DNA of 64,000 nucleotides from Gilliamella apicola (lineage in GTDB: Bacteria > Pseudomonadota > Gammaproteobacteria > Enterobacterales > Orbaceae): the NCBI RefSeq assembly GCF_000599985.1, contig NZ_CP007445.1, positions 2,108,001 through 2,172,000 of the forward strand. Direction: 5' to 3'. The position numbers were made by a program, and so were the translations under genes. How positions within the stretch are numbered: the stretch's first letter is position 1; every line of letters starts with the position of its first letter. The notes under the pieces were generated by a model. The model saw nothing but the letters and a program-made list of their open reading frames with translations. It did not search any database and was not told where the DNA came from. Shown here one piece after another: positions 30,181 to 40,900 of this stretch.

Positions 30181-30598
30181 AAATTAAAGATAGGCGATAG
30201 CAATGAATAGGTATGGATTATTGCCAACTCTTTGCTTCTGTCTTTTATATGATTGATATTTAATAATATGCTAATCTAATATTACAAATATAAACCAATA
30301 CTTTTGGACATTTAAAATTTTTTTAGCAACAATTTTCTATTTTAAATTGCCATTTTAATGATTTTTAATGTTTATAATTAAATAAATCTCTAACCAATTT
30401 TCAATTAAATGTTGATTATAGCTAATATTACAGAACTAATTTTTTAAAAAATATAAACCGTTGTAACAAATCTAATATATTACTCGCATGCCTATTTATT
30501 CTTTGATTCTTGCTGAATGTTATCAAATTGAAATAATATTATTTAGAAGATATTCAATTATATTCCCAAATACCTTTTTTAATATCATTAAAAATCTT
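30181..30598. other. Non-coding AT-rich gap
   Basis: About 420 bases downstream of ygjR and of the convergent ldh-like gene. I see no ORF or repeat in it, and no obvious terminator for ygjR. Confidence 0.5.
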
Positions 30599-30633
30599 AT
30601 TTGTGGCAAATTTAAAAAAATCATGCCACAAAT
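30599..30633 (-). terminator. Stem-loop downstream of the LDH-family gene
   Basis: Perfect 10-bp inverted repeat ATTTGTGGCA / TGCCACAAAT with a 15-nt loop, 45 nt past the stop on the minus strand; the tail is AAGATTTTTAA. A likely terminator, slightly distant. Confidence 0.6.
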
Positions 30634-30678
30634 GAAAAATATTAAGCTTATACCCTAATTGAGTAATGGTAAAAAACA

Positions 30679-31605
30679 TTATTTTAAATTAATATGCTCA
30701 ATATAACCTTTAACAATTTCAATACTGTTTGCAAATAACTGCTTTTCCTTTTCAATAAAATCAAGTTCAATAATTTTTTTGATACCATGTTGGTCAAGTA
30801 TTGCTGGTACACCAATAGCAACATTTTTATAGCCATATTCACCATCCAAAATACAACTAAGAGCTAAAGCTCGGTGACTGTTGGTAAATATATGTTGGCA
30901 AATTTCGGTGATAGTGCTAGCAATCCCATATTCAGTACAGTGCTTTCTCTCCATGATTTCAAAGCCCATTTTTCGAGCTTGAGTACCGATCTGAGCAAAA
31001 TCAATTTTATTTTTTTCTAATTTATTTAGATTAATACCATAAATCGAAGAATGTGACCAAACAGGAAATTGAGAGTCACCATGTTCACCGACAATGAAAG
31101 CATCAATACTTTGTGGGCCAATATCCATTTTTTCACCCAATAATCGACGTAATCTCACCGTATCAAGCCACACTCCTGTACCAATCACACGATGACGAGG
31201 TAATCCAGATAATTTCCAAACTTGATAAGTAATGGCATCACAAGGGTTTGTCGCGACTAAAAAAATACCGTTGAATCCATTTTTCATCATATTAGGTACA
31301 ATACTTTCGATAATTTTGGATGTTCCGTCTAACTCTTCTTTTCGGCTTTTTTGGGCTAGCCCTGATGTAACGGTGATAATAACAATGTCAATGTCTGCGC
31401 AATCGGTCGATTCACGCAAACTGACTTTAACCATATTTTGTCGATAAGCTGCAGCATCTAAAAGATCTTGCGCATGTCCATATGCTAATTCTTTATTAAG
31501 ATCAACGAGTGCGATTTCTTCACAAATACCGCGATTAACAAATGTATAAGCAGTAGTTGAACCAACATTACCAACGCCGATAATCATCACTTTTCGTAAT
31601 TTCAT
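30679..31605 (-). CDS. L-lactate dehydrogenase-family 2-hydroxyacid dehydrogenase
   Basis: NAD-dependent enzyme of the L-LDH/malate dehydrogenase superfamily, expected to interconvert a 2-oxo acid and an L-2-hydroxy acid in the cytoplasm. The Rossmann motif GVGNVGSTTA, the catalytic His in GEHGDSQFPVWS, the Asp/Arg segment WLDTVRLRRLL, and VATNPCDAITY are present. The mobile substrate loop reads GLAQKSRKEELDG instead of the usual NQKPGETRLDL and is about three residues shorter. The canonical Arg after GET is displaced or lost. Substrate may therefore differ from lactate (for example a longer 2-oxo acid). Start at 31605 is preferred to 31635, because GGGGG sits just upstream and the preceding ten residues are not family-like. 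Confidence 0.82.
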   Translation of the reverse strand: MKLRKVMIIGVGNVGSTTAYTFVNRGICEEIALVDLNKELAYGHAQDLLDAAAYRQNMVKVSLRESTDCADIDIVIITVTSGLAQKSRKEELDGTSKIIESIVPNMMKNGFNGIFLVATNPCDAITYQVWKLSGLPRHRVIGTGVWLDTVRLRRLLGEKMDIGPQSIDAFIVGEHGDSQFPVWSHSSIYGINLNKLEKNKIDFAQIGTQARKMGFEIMERKHCTEYGIASTITEICQHIFTNSHRALALSCILDGEYGYKNVAIGVPAILDQHGIKKIIELDFIEKEKQLFANSIEIVKGYIEHINLK

Positions 31606-32085
31606 GCTACCCCCAATTAATTTCGATTTATTCAAACATAAAGTTAATTAACTTTGATTAATATTTATTCATCGTATACCTACTGTATTACAAATTCCAG
31701 CTATTAATGATTTGTGATTTTTATAAAACTAATTTATATAAAATGGTTAAACGGTAATTTTTTTGCTAGATGGCTATATAGAGTAAGTTAATTGCTTAAA
31801 AAATTTTTTAGGGAAATCTTAATTATGCTTATTCAAGGGATTAAGTGAAGTGAATTTAACCTAAAATATCATGATTATCTTCATATGCGTTATGTATTAA
31901 TCTTGTCCAATTCTGGTTTATTTTCAATAACATTTTTTATACCAAAGTAGCTTATAAATTATATGTAAATTCTTCTTTATTTTGAAAAAGACCAGATGTT
32001 AAATCCTATATCTTCAATTAATTTTTTCTAAATTTTATAATATTGCTTTTTATTTTGAAGAATTTTCTTGCGTTACGATCACTTT
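31606..32085. other. Non-coding or decayed region
   Basis: About 480 AT-rich bases between ldh and the vgrG remnant. On the minus strand around 31890-32020 one frame gives protein-like stretches broken by several stops (LIEDIGFNIWSFSK, later FGIKNVIENKPELDKIN). This could be a decayed small gene downstream of the vgrG remnant; nothing intact is present. Confidence 0.35.
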
Positions 32086-32560
32086 TTAGCAATTCAGTTT
32101 TTCTTTTTGGGTACGAGGTTTTAGTTCATAATTATCGTTAGCTGTACTAATCACACAATATTGATCTATATAATGACTCGGACTGTTTTAATGCTTGTAA
32201 AAGATTGGCGGAGGTTAAAGAATTGAGCGCATCAAGTCCTTTATTTGCAATATCACTTAAATTGTTAGAATTCGCCGGGTTAAAACACAAACAGGCATTT
32301 TGATTAAGAAATGATTCAACAAGAAGATGTTTATTTGAGCTGGTAAAAGTAATAGTTTAATGCCAACGCTGGTTAAGTTGTTCATTACCCTCAACCTGTA
32401 AGATTGAAACTTCAGCAGGCAAACCGTCCATATTTAATGTATAGCGATTATTTTCTATCATTGACAATACATTACTTCCATTAACTTTATAAGTTAGCTC
32501 ACTGATAAAGTTATTGATCTTATTACTTATATTATTTTTATTGTTATTTAGTATAATTTT
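32086..32560 (-). pseudogene. Decayed vgrG-like (tssI) N-terminal remnant
   Basis: One minus-strand frame reads SELTYKVNGSNVLSM, then RYTLNMDGLPAEVSILQVEG and NEQLNQRWH before TAA at 32357-32359. It continues in the same frame as TITFTSSNKHLLVESFLNQN for about 70 codons to a second stop at 32147. VgrG proteins begin with this layout (a short lead, RYxLxM, then LNQ.W.YTITFTS), so the stop appears to replace the Tyr codon (TAT to TAA). A frame change then leads to DNYELKPRTQKEKLNC ending at 32086. There is no in-frame start codon at the 5' end. It lies directly after tssE, a normal place for vgrG. The assignment is by motif memory, not alignment. Confidence 0.6.
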
Positions 32561-32575
32561 TTAAGTAATTTAATA

Positions 32576-33001
32576 TCAGATTTTATGTGTTTTACGCGTG
32601 TATTTTAACCGAGCTTTACCATCTGGCATAAAATAAGTACCATATCGAACCAATCCGCCCTCTTTAAAATAACAAGTCATTTCATATGCCAATACCATGC
32701 TATCATTATTTTTTTCATCAATATTGATGTTAATAGCATGTAGTCTTGGTTCATAGGTTAGTAACGTTTGCTCAATTGCCCGCATCAAAACATAAGCCGA
32801 GGAAGGTAATGCTTGAAAAATAGTCGACATATCAGGTAATCCATAATCGGGCAAATGCATAATTGCACCAGCCCGACTATTTAAAATACGCTCAATATTA
32901 TCCATTACACTAATAACAGTTTGTTCTTTTTCAGATACATCTTCAATGGCTATACCTGACTCAAAATAACCATATAAAATATCGTACAAAGATGCACTCA
33001 T
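32576..33001 (-). CDS. tssE: T6SS baseplate protein TssE
   Basis: Baseplate wedge protein homologous to phage T4 gp25. Its 141 residues include the gp25-like segments VISVMDNIERILNSRAGAIM and LPDYGLPDMS, followed by the YEPRL turn near residue 84 (the conserved E-P-R-L motif). It shares one nucleotide with the tssJ stop codon (TAATG), so it is translated by coupling. It is the last intact gene of the T6SS run. Confidence 0.92.
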   Translation of the reverse strand: MSASLYDILYGYFESGIAIEDVSEKEQTVISVMDNIERILNSRAGAIMHLPDYGLPDMSTIFQALPSSAYVLMRAIEQTLLTYEPRLHAININIDEKNNDSMVLAYEMTCYFKEGGLVRYGTYFMPDGKARLKYTRKTHKI

Positions 33002-33516
33002 TAATCTTTATCCACTAGTTTGATGATATATTTACTTGCTTCTATTTTGCGAGCTTTAGTTATGCGTAAGTCAGAGCGTTTTAATACTAATCGCCAATTA
33101 TCCGCTTTTAAATCAGGATTATTATAAAGAGCAACTACCGCGACAAATTTTGCTTTACTGTCAAAAGGTACTTCAATTGAAACAGAAGTATCAGGTTTTA
33201 ACACAATTTCTTTAGTATCAAGCAACGTTGATTTCAATTCATCACTATCTTGATCAACTAGATTTTGATAAGACGCAGATTTGAAAGCAGTATCTTTAGT
33301 TAACTGATAAATTCTAATAACAACAGGAGATGATTTATCTTCATCATCAAGATTTAATTCAGATCTAGCAGTTATATCTAAGTGTAATGTTTTAATATCC
33401 CATGAAAAAATACTGTTCCCTAAACTAGATGCTCCTCTCGTTAGGCTTTGTGCTATACCACATCCACTTAAGCAGATAGTTAGTAGACAAATAATAATTA
33501 AATTAAATCGTTTCAT
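33001..33516 (-). CDS. tssJ: T6SS outer-membrane lipoprotein TssJ
   Basis: Outer-membrane lipoprotein that anchors the TssM periplasmic domain. The signal MKRFNLIIICLLTICLSGC places the acylated Cys at residue 19 with Gly at +2, compatible with outer-membrane sorting. The mature part is a transthyretin-like beta sandwich with the family segments IRIYQLTKDTAF and SVSIEVPFDSKAKFVAVVALY. The start was moved 12 codons inward from the longest frame (33552): that gives a clean signal peptide with AAGGA upstream, whereas the extra residues are charged. Confidence 0.92.
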   Translation of the reverse strand: MKRFNLIIICLLTICLSGCGIAQSLTRGASSLGNSIFSWDIKTLHLDITARSELNLDDEDKSSPVVIRIYQLTKDTAFKSASYQNLVDQDSDELKSTLLDTKEIVLKPDTSVSIEVPFDSKAKFVAVVALYNNPDLKADNWRLVLKRSDLRITKARKIEASKYIIKLVDKD

Positions 33517-33529
33517 ACTTATTCCTTTT

Positions 33530-34573
33530 TTATGCTGTATAATCAATTCCACAATAGTGACCTAAATTTACTGCTACCTTATCTTCAATATACTCGCTAT
33601 TTTCTGTCATTTTGGTTAATGATGCAGTTTGCCCTAATCGACAATTCTTTGATATTAGTTGACTGCGCGGCAAAAAATTTCGCTTAATATAAAGTGTAAT
33701 TTTGGCATCAACTTGATAACCTAAATAAGCACGTATCAGTGCCATAAGATCCTTATATAATTGCCCATCAGGAAGTAAGTCTATAATCTGATCTTCATGT
33801 TGAGGAGTTATGGCTATATGAATTGTTTGATTACATTCTCTTAAGCGAGATCCTAAGACAGCACTACCATCTAAACCTATTTTGTTCGTTTTACCACCTA
33901 CTTGTGCAGGATTTTCAATAGAGTGCCAAGTAGGATAAAATTCCGTTATTTCAACCTTAGCATCATTAACTATTACCCTTGTTAAACCAGCAATACCTTC
34001 AGCAGTTCGTGTTTTTTGTGTAACTAAACCTAACAAGGCTAAAAACCGCGAAGCAGGTGAACCGATTTGTTCGCTAGTTCCTTTTATTATAAGCCCAGTT
34101 AGCCCAAGTAAACACTGAGATATAGAATCTTTACCACCACTTAAAAAACAAGCTGGGTAATGATATTTTAACCAAATTCGATAAAATTGTGTTATGAATC
34201 GATGGTTGAATATATCCAAAAAATCAGTCATTGCATGATAGTTTTCTTCACGGCGTATGATATTGTGCAACAATCCAAAAGGTAATACTGCATCAACACC
34301 ATACAAACCTAAAAAGCGAGTTCTTACCGTTGCAGGACGATTTAAATACGGAGACCTTTCAATATATTGTAATTCGCTAGCAGGAAATGACATATCAACT
34401 GATGGCGCAAATCGTAAAGGATCACCCGTTGGAGTTTCCGATCTTCCTAGTATAGGTTCTTTAGCATAGAGTTGCTCAAGTAACTGACAAAAACGATAGA
34501 AGTTCATTTTTGGCAGTACTTTTTCAAGCTCCTGCATTAAAGCGCTACTTTCGATATTTTGCTCTGTTTCCAT
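33530..34573 (-). CDS. tssG: T6SS baseplate protein TssG
   Basis: Baseplate wedge component that joins TssF and TssE. The 347-residue protein has the family traits FYRFCQLLEQLYA near the N-terminus, RFLGLYGVDAVLP near 85, and a conserved ending GLDGSAVLGSRL and GHYCGIDY. The longest frame overlaps tssF by 37 nt. An internal ATG at 34537 would instead form a TAATG junction with the tssF stop and remove 12 residues; neither start has a strong ribosome site, so the start is uncertain. Confidence 0.9.
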   Translation of the reverse strand: METEQNIESSALMQELEKVLPKMNFYRFCQLLEQLYAKEPILGRSETPTGDPLRFAPSVDMSFPASELQYIERSPYLNRPATVRTRFLGLYGVDAVLPFGLLHNIIRREENYHAMTDFLDIFNHRFITQFYRIWLKYHYPACFLSGGKDSISQCLLGLTGLIIKGTSEQIGSPASRFLALLGLVTQKTRTAEGIAGLTRVIVNDAKVEITEFYPTWHSIENPAQVGGKTNKIGLDGSAVLGSRLRECNQTIHIAITPQHEDQIIDLLPDGQLYKDLMALIRAYLGYQVDAKITLYIKRNFLPRSQLISKNCRLGQTASLTKMTENSEYIEDKVAVNLGHYCGIDYTA

Positions 34574-36300
34574 ACTATTTTATTTCCAACAGGTAGAAGA
34601 TTGATGACTAATTGAGTAAATATATTAACATCAGCATATAGGGCAAAAAATTGATGTAATAACTCACCAAAAAGCATCACATCACCTTCGCCAGTAAACT
34701 GGAAACTATTTATAGTTACTTCGATCTCTATTCCTCTTTGTAACATTCCTTTTTCAATCCGTTTTATCATTCTATGAGAAACATCGACGATACCTTCTAA
34801 ACGTCGTCGATTAAGCTCATTTTCAGTCCAATCATATAAAGCAAGTGTTCCTCTTAATACTTCTGCATTAATTAATGACAAATAATTAGGTGCTAAATGC
34901 GATAATACTCGCCAATGAAAGCGATCCTCGGTCGGCGGATAACAAGGTAATGTTGGCGAACATAAATTTTTAACACTCGAAATGCTATTTTGTGAACTGC
35001 ATAGTGATTCGATACGAGCATTACTTAACGTCTTGCGAGGTAACATACCATTGGTTCCAGTAACTCGTAATGATAACGTTTCAGTTTCAAGAGATTGCCC
35101 TTTATCCCAAATTTTACCACCCAAAACTAACCAAGTATCATGTAATCCAGAAGCACCTTTTCGAACGTGAGTATGATAATACCTTTCCGGTGCATCATGA
35201 CGTAACATACCACCTCTATGCTTAAAGCTAGTAAAAGGGACATAACTATAACGACCGTTACGAGTTATAGCTTCAACATTTTCAACTGAATAAATTTCGA
35301 TGTGTCCATCTTGACGTAATAATGGTCTAAGCAGGTATTCACTTTCTAATTGATTAACTATAATAGGATCTGCTTCCATATCAAATAAATTTATGATTGG
35401 CACACAATGTAATCGAATGTTGTCCTTATTAAAAGGCATATCATTTGGCCAAGTTTGACTTAAGACAATTTCAATATCAATATATTCACAACCTTCTGGA
35501 ACATTACGAATGTTAAGTCCATGTAGGTCGACAAACATAAATTTTTCGCGAAAAGCAAAGTATTCTAATAATAACTGATAGCCAGCAAAAGCATTATCAG
35601 GTTTTAACCATAAGCGATCGTCTTCACTAAAGCCAACCGGCGTTATTTTTCCTTGAAAACTGACTATTTCATTAGGCTGGTTTGAATAGCGCAACTGTAT
35701 CGCTGAAACTTGGTGAGTTAACGCATGATGTAAAGCTGATGCAATTGGTGCATCCGCGTTTAAATAGAGTCGTAGTTTAGATAAATCAACTTGCTCAAAA
35801 TCAATTAGTTCACCAAAACTTAAACGAATATTGATAATGCTCCGTCCATCTTGGTGTATCCCTAATTTTACTTGATTGATTTTAACTGGTTGTAAAGTTA
35901 CCTGTTGAGTTGTTCGAAACTGACACCTTGTTCCTGACGGTCCAAGAGGTTCTGTTTGAACTTGTAAACCTTTGGGAATAATTTCCAAACGTGATAATGT
36001 GGAATAATTTGGTGTAAGCTCAATAATCGATAATGAAGGAATTAATCGTAAATAATGAGGCCATAACAAACTCACAAGGCTCTCTGTTAATTCGGGTAAA
36101 TCATCATCAATTTTTTGACGCAATCGTCCTGTCAAAAAAGCAAAACCCTCAAATAATCTTTCAACATATGGATCACGATCACCAACACGATCTAAATTCA
36201 ATTGACCTGCTCTGTCAGGATGAATTTTGGCAAATTCTTTCCCAGCTTCTCGCAAATAACGCATTTCTGACTCATAATAGCGTAAAATTAAATCATCCAT
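34537..36300 (-). CDS. tssF: T6SS baseplate protein TssF
   Basis: Largest baseplate wedge subunit, 587 residues. The family start is clear: a DLILRYYESEMRYLREAGKE segment, then FAKIHPDRAGQL and DPYVERLFEGFAFLTGRL. Later family segments are WPHYLRLIPSL and the RHRGG-like FKHRGGMLRHDAPERYYH region. It lies between tssA and tssG in one run of minus-strand genes. Confidence 0.95.
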   Translation of the reverse strand: MDDLILRYYESEMRYLREAGKEFAKIHPDRAGQLNLDRVGDRDPYVERLFEGFAFLTGRLRQKIDDDLPELTESLVSLLWPHYLRLIPSLSIIELTPNYSTLSRLEIIPKGLQVQTEPLGPSGTRCQFRTTQQVTLQPVKINQVKLGIHQDGRSIINIRLSFGELIDFEQVDLSKLRLYLNADAPIASALHHALTHQVSAIQLRYSNQPNEIVSFQGKITPVGFSEDDRLWLKPDNAFAGYQLLLEYFAFREKFMFVDLHGLNIRNVPEGCEYIDIEIVLSQTWPNDMPFNKDNIRLHCVPIINLFDMEADPIIVNQLESEYLLRPLLRQDGHIEIYSVENVEAITRNGRYSYVPFTSFKHRGGMLRHDAPERYYHTHVRKGASGLHDTWLVLGGKIWDKGQSLETETLSLRVTGTNGMLPRKTLSNARIESLCSSQNSISSVKNLCSPTLPCYPPTEDRFHWRVLSHLAPNYLSLINAEVLRGTLALYDWTENELNRRRLEGIVDVSHRMIKRIEKGMLQRGIEIEVTINSFQFTGEGDVMLFGELLHQFFALYADVNIFTQLVINLLPVGNKIVWKQSKISKVAL

Positions 36301-36352
36301 TCTTTATCTCTTTAGTTTTATGTTTTTCTAACGTCACTCATTTATTAAGATT

Positions 36353-37957
36353 TTAGATTACACTTAGTGCCCTAGCTGGATTGAGTTGCATGAGTTCATG
36401 CTGCAATTCCTCTATTTTTTCACCAAAATTTTTATTATTATCTTTCTGTGAATTTTTTTGTTTAATTAATTTGAGTAAAGATCTTTTAATATCAAATAAT
36501 AGTTCAGGTTCCCATTGCAATAGGGTCATTGATTGCTGTTGATTATTTAATCCAATAAGTAATGTTAATGCAATATCTTGCCTTCCTAATTGTTCTGCAA
36601 CTCTTGCTTGCGTATATTGCAATAAATATTGCTGTTTTGGTGAATGCAACGATGGCAAACTTTGTATCCATTGAAATGCATATTCTAGGCTTTCAGTATT
36701 AGCTAATTCTAAAGCTTGTTTTTCAATCTCAGCCCAATCGTTTTCACCTGATACAGCAATAGGTTCAAGACTATCACCTTCACCTAAATGATGTATACGA
36801 GCATCACTGGCAATCCAGCTTAGTGTTTCATCGTCAGCAAAAGGCATACCATTGTCAAAATGGAGATTTTCAATTCCATTTAAGCGCTCTAACATTAAGC
36901 CAATATCTGTTAAATAAATATCAGCCCATGACTGGTAAGGTTCACCCATTTTTTTTAAGGCTAAAACGGAAGCTCGTTGTAAATCTAACCAAAAATGATT
37001 TGCACTTTCCATAAAAGCATTTTCAACACGTTCGAAAAGTGTTGACCATTGCTTTTGAAGTATTAATCGATTAATATTTTGTTTAAGTTCCGCTCTTGGT
37101 GCTGGTAATCTTGTTTTACCCTTAGCATCAACAGGTGGCAAATCTAAAATCATATCCCAACGGATTACTCGTAAAAAACGCCCTGCAGCAAGATATCCTT
37201 CAGGATTTTCTCGTAAAAATGCGGCCATCTTTCTAGCTTGATCAAGTAAATCACGTTGAGAACTAATTTTTATTTCAACATTACTTTGTTGTACTTCTGG
37301 GGAGGATATAGTATTGACCGTCGTTTGAGACGGCTGTTCTTCATTTTGGGTTTTAATTGGTTGTTTTGCTATATTTCCAAAAAAATGAACCAACGCCGAT
37401 AAATCAGGAGGTGTTGTTGACTGATTAGACGTTTCAGTAGTAAATAATTTCTGACAATTACTATCTATCTGGCTTAACGCAGCGATAATTCGACTTAAAT
37501 ACTCATCATTTATAGGTTGTAATTGTGTCAACTGATCTATAAAACGCGCATTAGTAAGCCATTCAATGGCATTTTTGCGTATATTAGGTCTTGACGGATA
37601 AATCAATGGCCCAAATTTATCAAGTAAGCCAGCCAGTATTTCAAGACCATCAGCAAAACCTTCTACACCGTCTTGATATAATCGTGCTAAACAATAATAT
37701 GTAGCCACACGAATATCTTTACTACTTCGTTTTAATAAGCTTTCACTCTCAACAATAACAAATGAATAATCTATGCCAGATATTTTTGCAATTTGTTCTT
37801 TAATATCTTGAAATGTATCATGATAAGTCAAATCTTCACCGGTTGGTTTATCTGGAGTGATTGGCTGTAACCAATCACTCCAAGTTTGATTTAACTTTTG
37901 TATCAATTTGCTCTGATCATCAGTACCTGTAAAACGGCTTAATAATTGACTAAACAT
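36353..37957 (-). CDS. tssA: T6SS assembly protein TssA
   Basis: Cap protein that primes tail-tube/sheath polymerisation. The N-terminal ImpA_N domain covers about residues 20-130 (PTGEDLTYHDTFQDIKEQIAK, then KDIRVATYYCLARLYQDG). A variable middle (about 185-225) is rich in Gln, Ser and Thr. The C-terminal part is of the long VasJ type (RKMAAFLRENPEGYLAAGRFLRVIRW). Its 534 residues place it among long TssA proteins. Located between tssM and tssF. Confidence 0.88.
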   Translation of the reverse strand: MFSQLLSRFTGTDDQSKLIQKLNQTWSDWLQPITPDKPTGEDLTYHDTFQDIKEQIAKISGIDYSFVIVESESLLKRSSKDIRVATYYCLARLYQDGVEGFADGLEILAGLLDKFGPLIYPSRPNIRKNAIEWLTNARFIDQLTQLQPINDEYLSRIIAALSQIDSNCQKLFTTETSNQSTTPPDLSALVHFFGNIAKQPIKTQNEEQPSQTTVNTISSPEVQQSNVEIKISSQRDLLDQARKMAAFLRENPEGYLAAGRFLRVIRWDMILDLPPVDAKGKTRLPAPRAELKQNINRLILQKQWSTLFERVENAFMESANHFWLDLQRASVLALKKMGEPYQSWADIYLTDIGLMLERLNGIENLHFDNGMPFADDETLSWIASDARIHHLGEGDSLEPIAVSGENDWAEIEKQALELANTESLEYAFQWIQSLPSLHSPKQQYLLQYTQARVAEQLGRQDIALTLLIGLNNQQQSMTLLQWEPELLFDIKRSLLKLIKQKNSQKDNNKNFGEKIEELQHELMQLNPARALSVI

Positions 37958-37990
37958 AACGTTAATCCAATATCCGATTATAATCCAACA

Positions 37991-40900
37991 TTATTCAAAT
38001 ACGTTTTGTGGTAAAGTAAAATTACGTAATTTCAATAACGTTAGTGGTCCTCCACCTAGTTGTGTTCTTAAAACATATCTAAGTTTATTACCATCTTTAG
38101 CTTCCCAAACCAATTCATAGCGACTGGAATCCAATGGCTTAATTGATGCAGATTCAAGTAACCTTATCCATGCCCAATCACCACTATAGTATTGATATAA
38201 CCTTAAACCTGAATTATTACTACTCCAACTGAGCTGTGAATAAGGTGCATATCCATCACCAGGCCAATTAAAACGTTGCCAAGTAGGTATTTGATTGAAA
38301 TATTCAAGTTTCTGCTTATTTATTATTAATTCTGTCCTTGCGGTACTTCCTCCAGTGCGAGGCATTAGATCGAATGATAACGATATATCACCTGTTTCAA
38401 GCACTTCTGCTGAAAGTTGATTAAATAAATTTAAGGCTTCAAGAAATTTAGGTGAAAAATTAAGCCCTTGAGCATTAACATTATTTACCACCCAAATACC
38501 ACCTTTCTTATCTAATACACCATTTAATTCACTGATAATAAATCGATCTATAATGCCAGTATCAGCTCGGATGAAACGAGCTAATTCAGGTAATGAAGCC
38601 TCGTTTTCACTATTTTTAAAAGGATAGCGACCAGCAAAAGATTTTTTCCACTGACTGACAACATAATTTTGCCAAATATCATTAAAACTTTCTGCTGCAG
38701 GTGTCAATACTACTTGCCATGATTGTTCTAAAGGTTTTTTGAATAGACTATAACTAAATCCTGACCATTCTTTTCCTAAGTTAGCAGCGATTAAATTACC
38801 ATAATCTCTAGTTTCTGTTAAATCAACTGAAGTGCCTTTAAATACACTTTTAGCTAATTCTTGCATCATTGTTTGAGGTTCTGCACTATTAGTTATATTT
38901 TGTAATTTCAATCGCACTTGAGTTATACGTGATAAATAAGTTTCTAAAGAAAGACCATTGGCATTATCATTTCTTAGCAAACTAACAATAGGTGCAAATG
39001 TTTCTGTTAAAGGGCCTATAGCTTCATTATTCTTCTTAGACATTCCTGTCGGTGATTTATTGCTATTAATTAAATCTTTAGCTGAACGTAATATATTACT
39101 AGACAATCCATCTTCGCTATAAGTTACCTCTGATTGGTACTTAATTGCGTTTACTAATGCTACTAGAGGAGATTGTCTTTTATCAGCAAGTATTGTTAGC
39201 TGTTCAATAACATCTGTAACATTATCAGATTGACGCCATTCTATACCATTTAAAAAATTCAACCATGCAGCACTATATTCACTAAAATATAATTCAGTAA
39301 GTTGTTTTTTTAATGATTCAGACGAAATTGATTTAGGTAATGAATTATCACCATCACTTAAAACCCAATCAATTTGTTCTTGACGGAGTTTAGAGACTTC
39401 ATTTATTTCCTGTTTGATAGTATTTTCCCAAGCATTTCGCGTATAAATACCTGGTAGCTCATCATTACTAAAGAATAGTAAGTGATTATCAAAACCATCA
39501 AGTAATTGGTTCAAACTCTGATCTGCATAATTCTGACTAGCTTGTTGGATCATCTTTTTATAAATTGAGTTAACCGCATTTTGTGCACCAATTTTATTAA
39601 TCAAGATCTGACGAGCATTTTTTACTAATGATGGATCTTCCTTTTGTGCCCATTTAGGATGTAAATTTAATGATTGTCCCCAAAAACGAACAAGATCAGG
39701 CATTAATTTCTGCCAATTACCATCACTAACTTCGTCCGGTGCTCTCCATTTTTTAGTTGCAAATTGACTCAAATAATCCCCATCACTTTTATCAGCGCGG
39801 CTCATCATTAAGTATACTTTCAATACATCATATGCCGATTCAACTAATTCGTCTCTGTGAGGATCATCTGGAGGTAGTTGCGTTAATAACTCTAAATAAT
39901 CCGTCATTAAATCTTTAAATGGTATAACAATGTTTCGTAAGTTTGTTGTGTAGTAGCTAGACCACAATTTTTTTAATAATTTACCATCATGGTTTAATCC
40001 AAAACGATAAGATAGTGGCGCTCCATTTTGCTGGCGAAACAATAATTGCTCTAATCTTTGTTGTAACTGATATTGAATTTGTAATCTTGAAGTATAATCT
40101 TTAGTAGCAGAATCATCAGCAGTTTTAGCAAGTTTAATACTATCTTCAATTAATGATTCGTTTCTAAAATAAGATGTGAGCATAGCACATCCCGTCATGA
40201 TCATAGATATAAATAAAACATAACAAGAGATTGCCGCCCAATTTAATCCAAGTCTTCGTCCAACATTTGATTTTGCATCATCAACGATTGATTGCCATGT
40301 TGGCGTCATGACAAAATGATTTAAATCGTAAAACTCTTGCTCTTCCGTTGGCTTCGATGACTGATAAGGCGTAAAAAATAGTCCTCGGAGATTTGGAACA
40401 TAACGCAGTGAGATCAATGAACTCAAATATCGTTTAATTTTATCAATATCGTTTTTGACCAGATTCTGACTTAACTGAAGCAAATACGCATAATAAGAGT
40501 TTTCTTTAACCTGTTGTATACCTCGTTGACAACATTCAGTTGCTAACTGTTTTAGAGATAAATCTGCTAAGTCAACGATGTTATTTTTGGACGAAGAAAA
40601 CGTTATCCCAACGCTTTGTTCAATTCTTCCTTCTTGTGACCATTCACTTGTTTGTCCTGATACTAAATAAAGTGGGGCTGACCACCTTAAAATTTTATCG
40701 CGAGATCTAAGTTGTAATATTGTTTTTTCAACTAAAACTTGTTGTTGTCTAGTATTATCAAGATAATTTTTTGAAACTGCCCAAATAATTGCATCCAGAG
40801 GTTTATGATAAAATGGTACATAACGTGAAAAATGTTTCTTTAATGTTTTCATCCAAGAAATATTTACTTCACTTGAAACATCCCCGCCATAAACCATTAG

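Noticed and set aside
36033..36356. 107-codon open frame antisense to tssF
   Set aside because: Shadow of a well-conserved coding sequence with no ribosome site or recognisable product.
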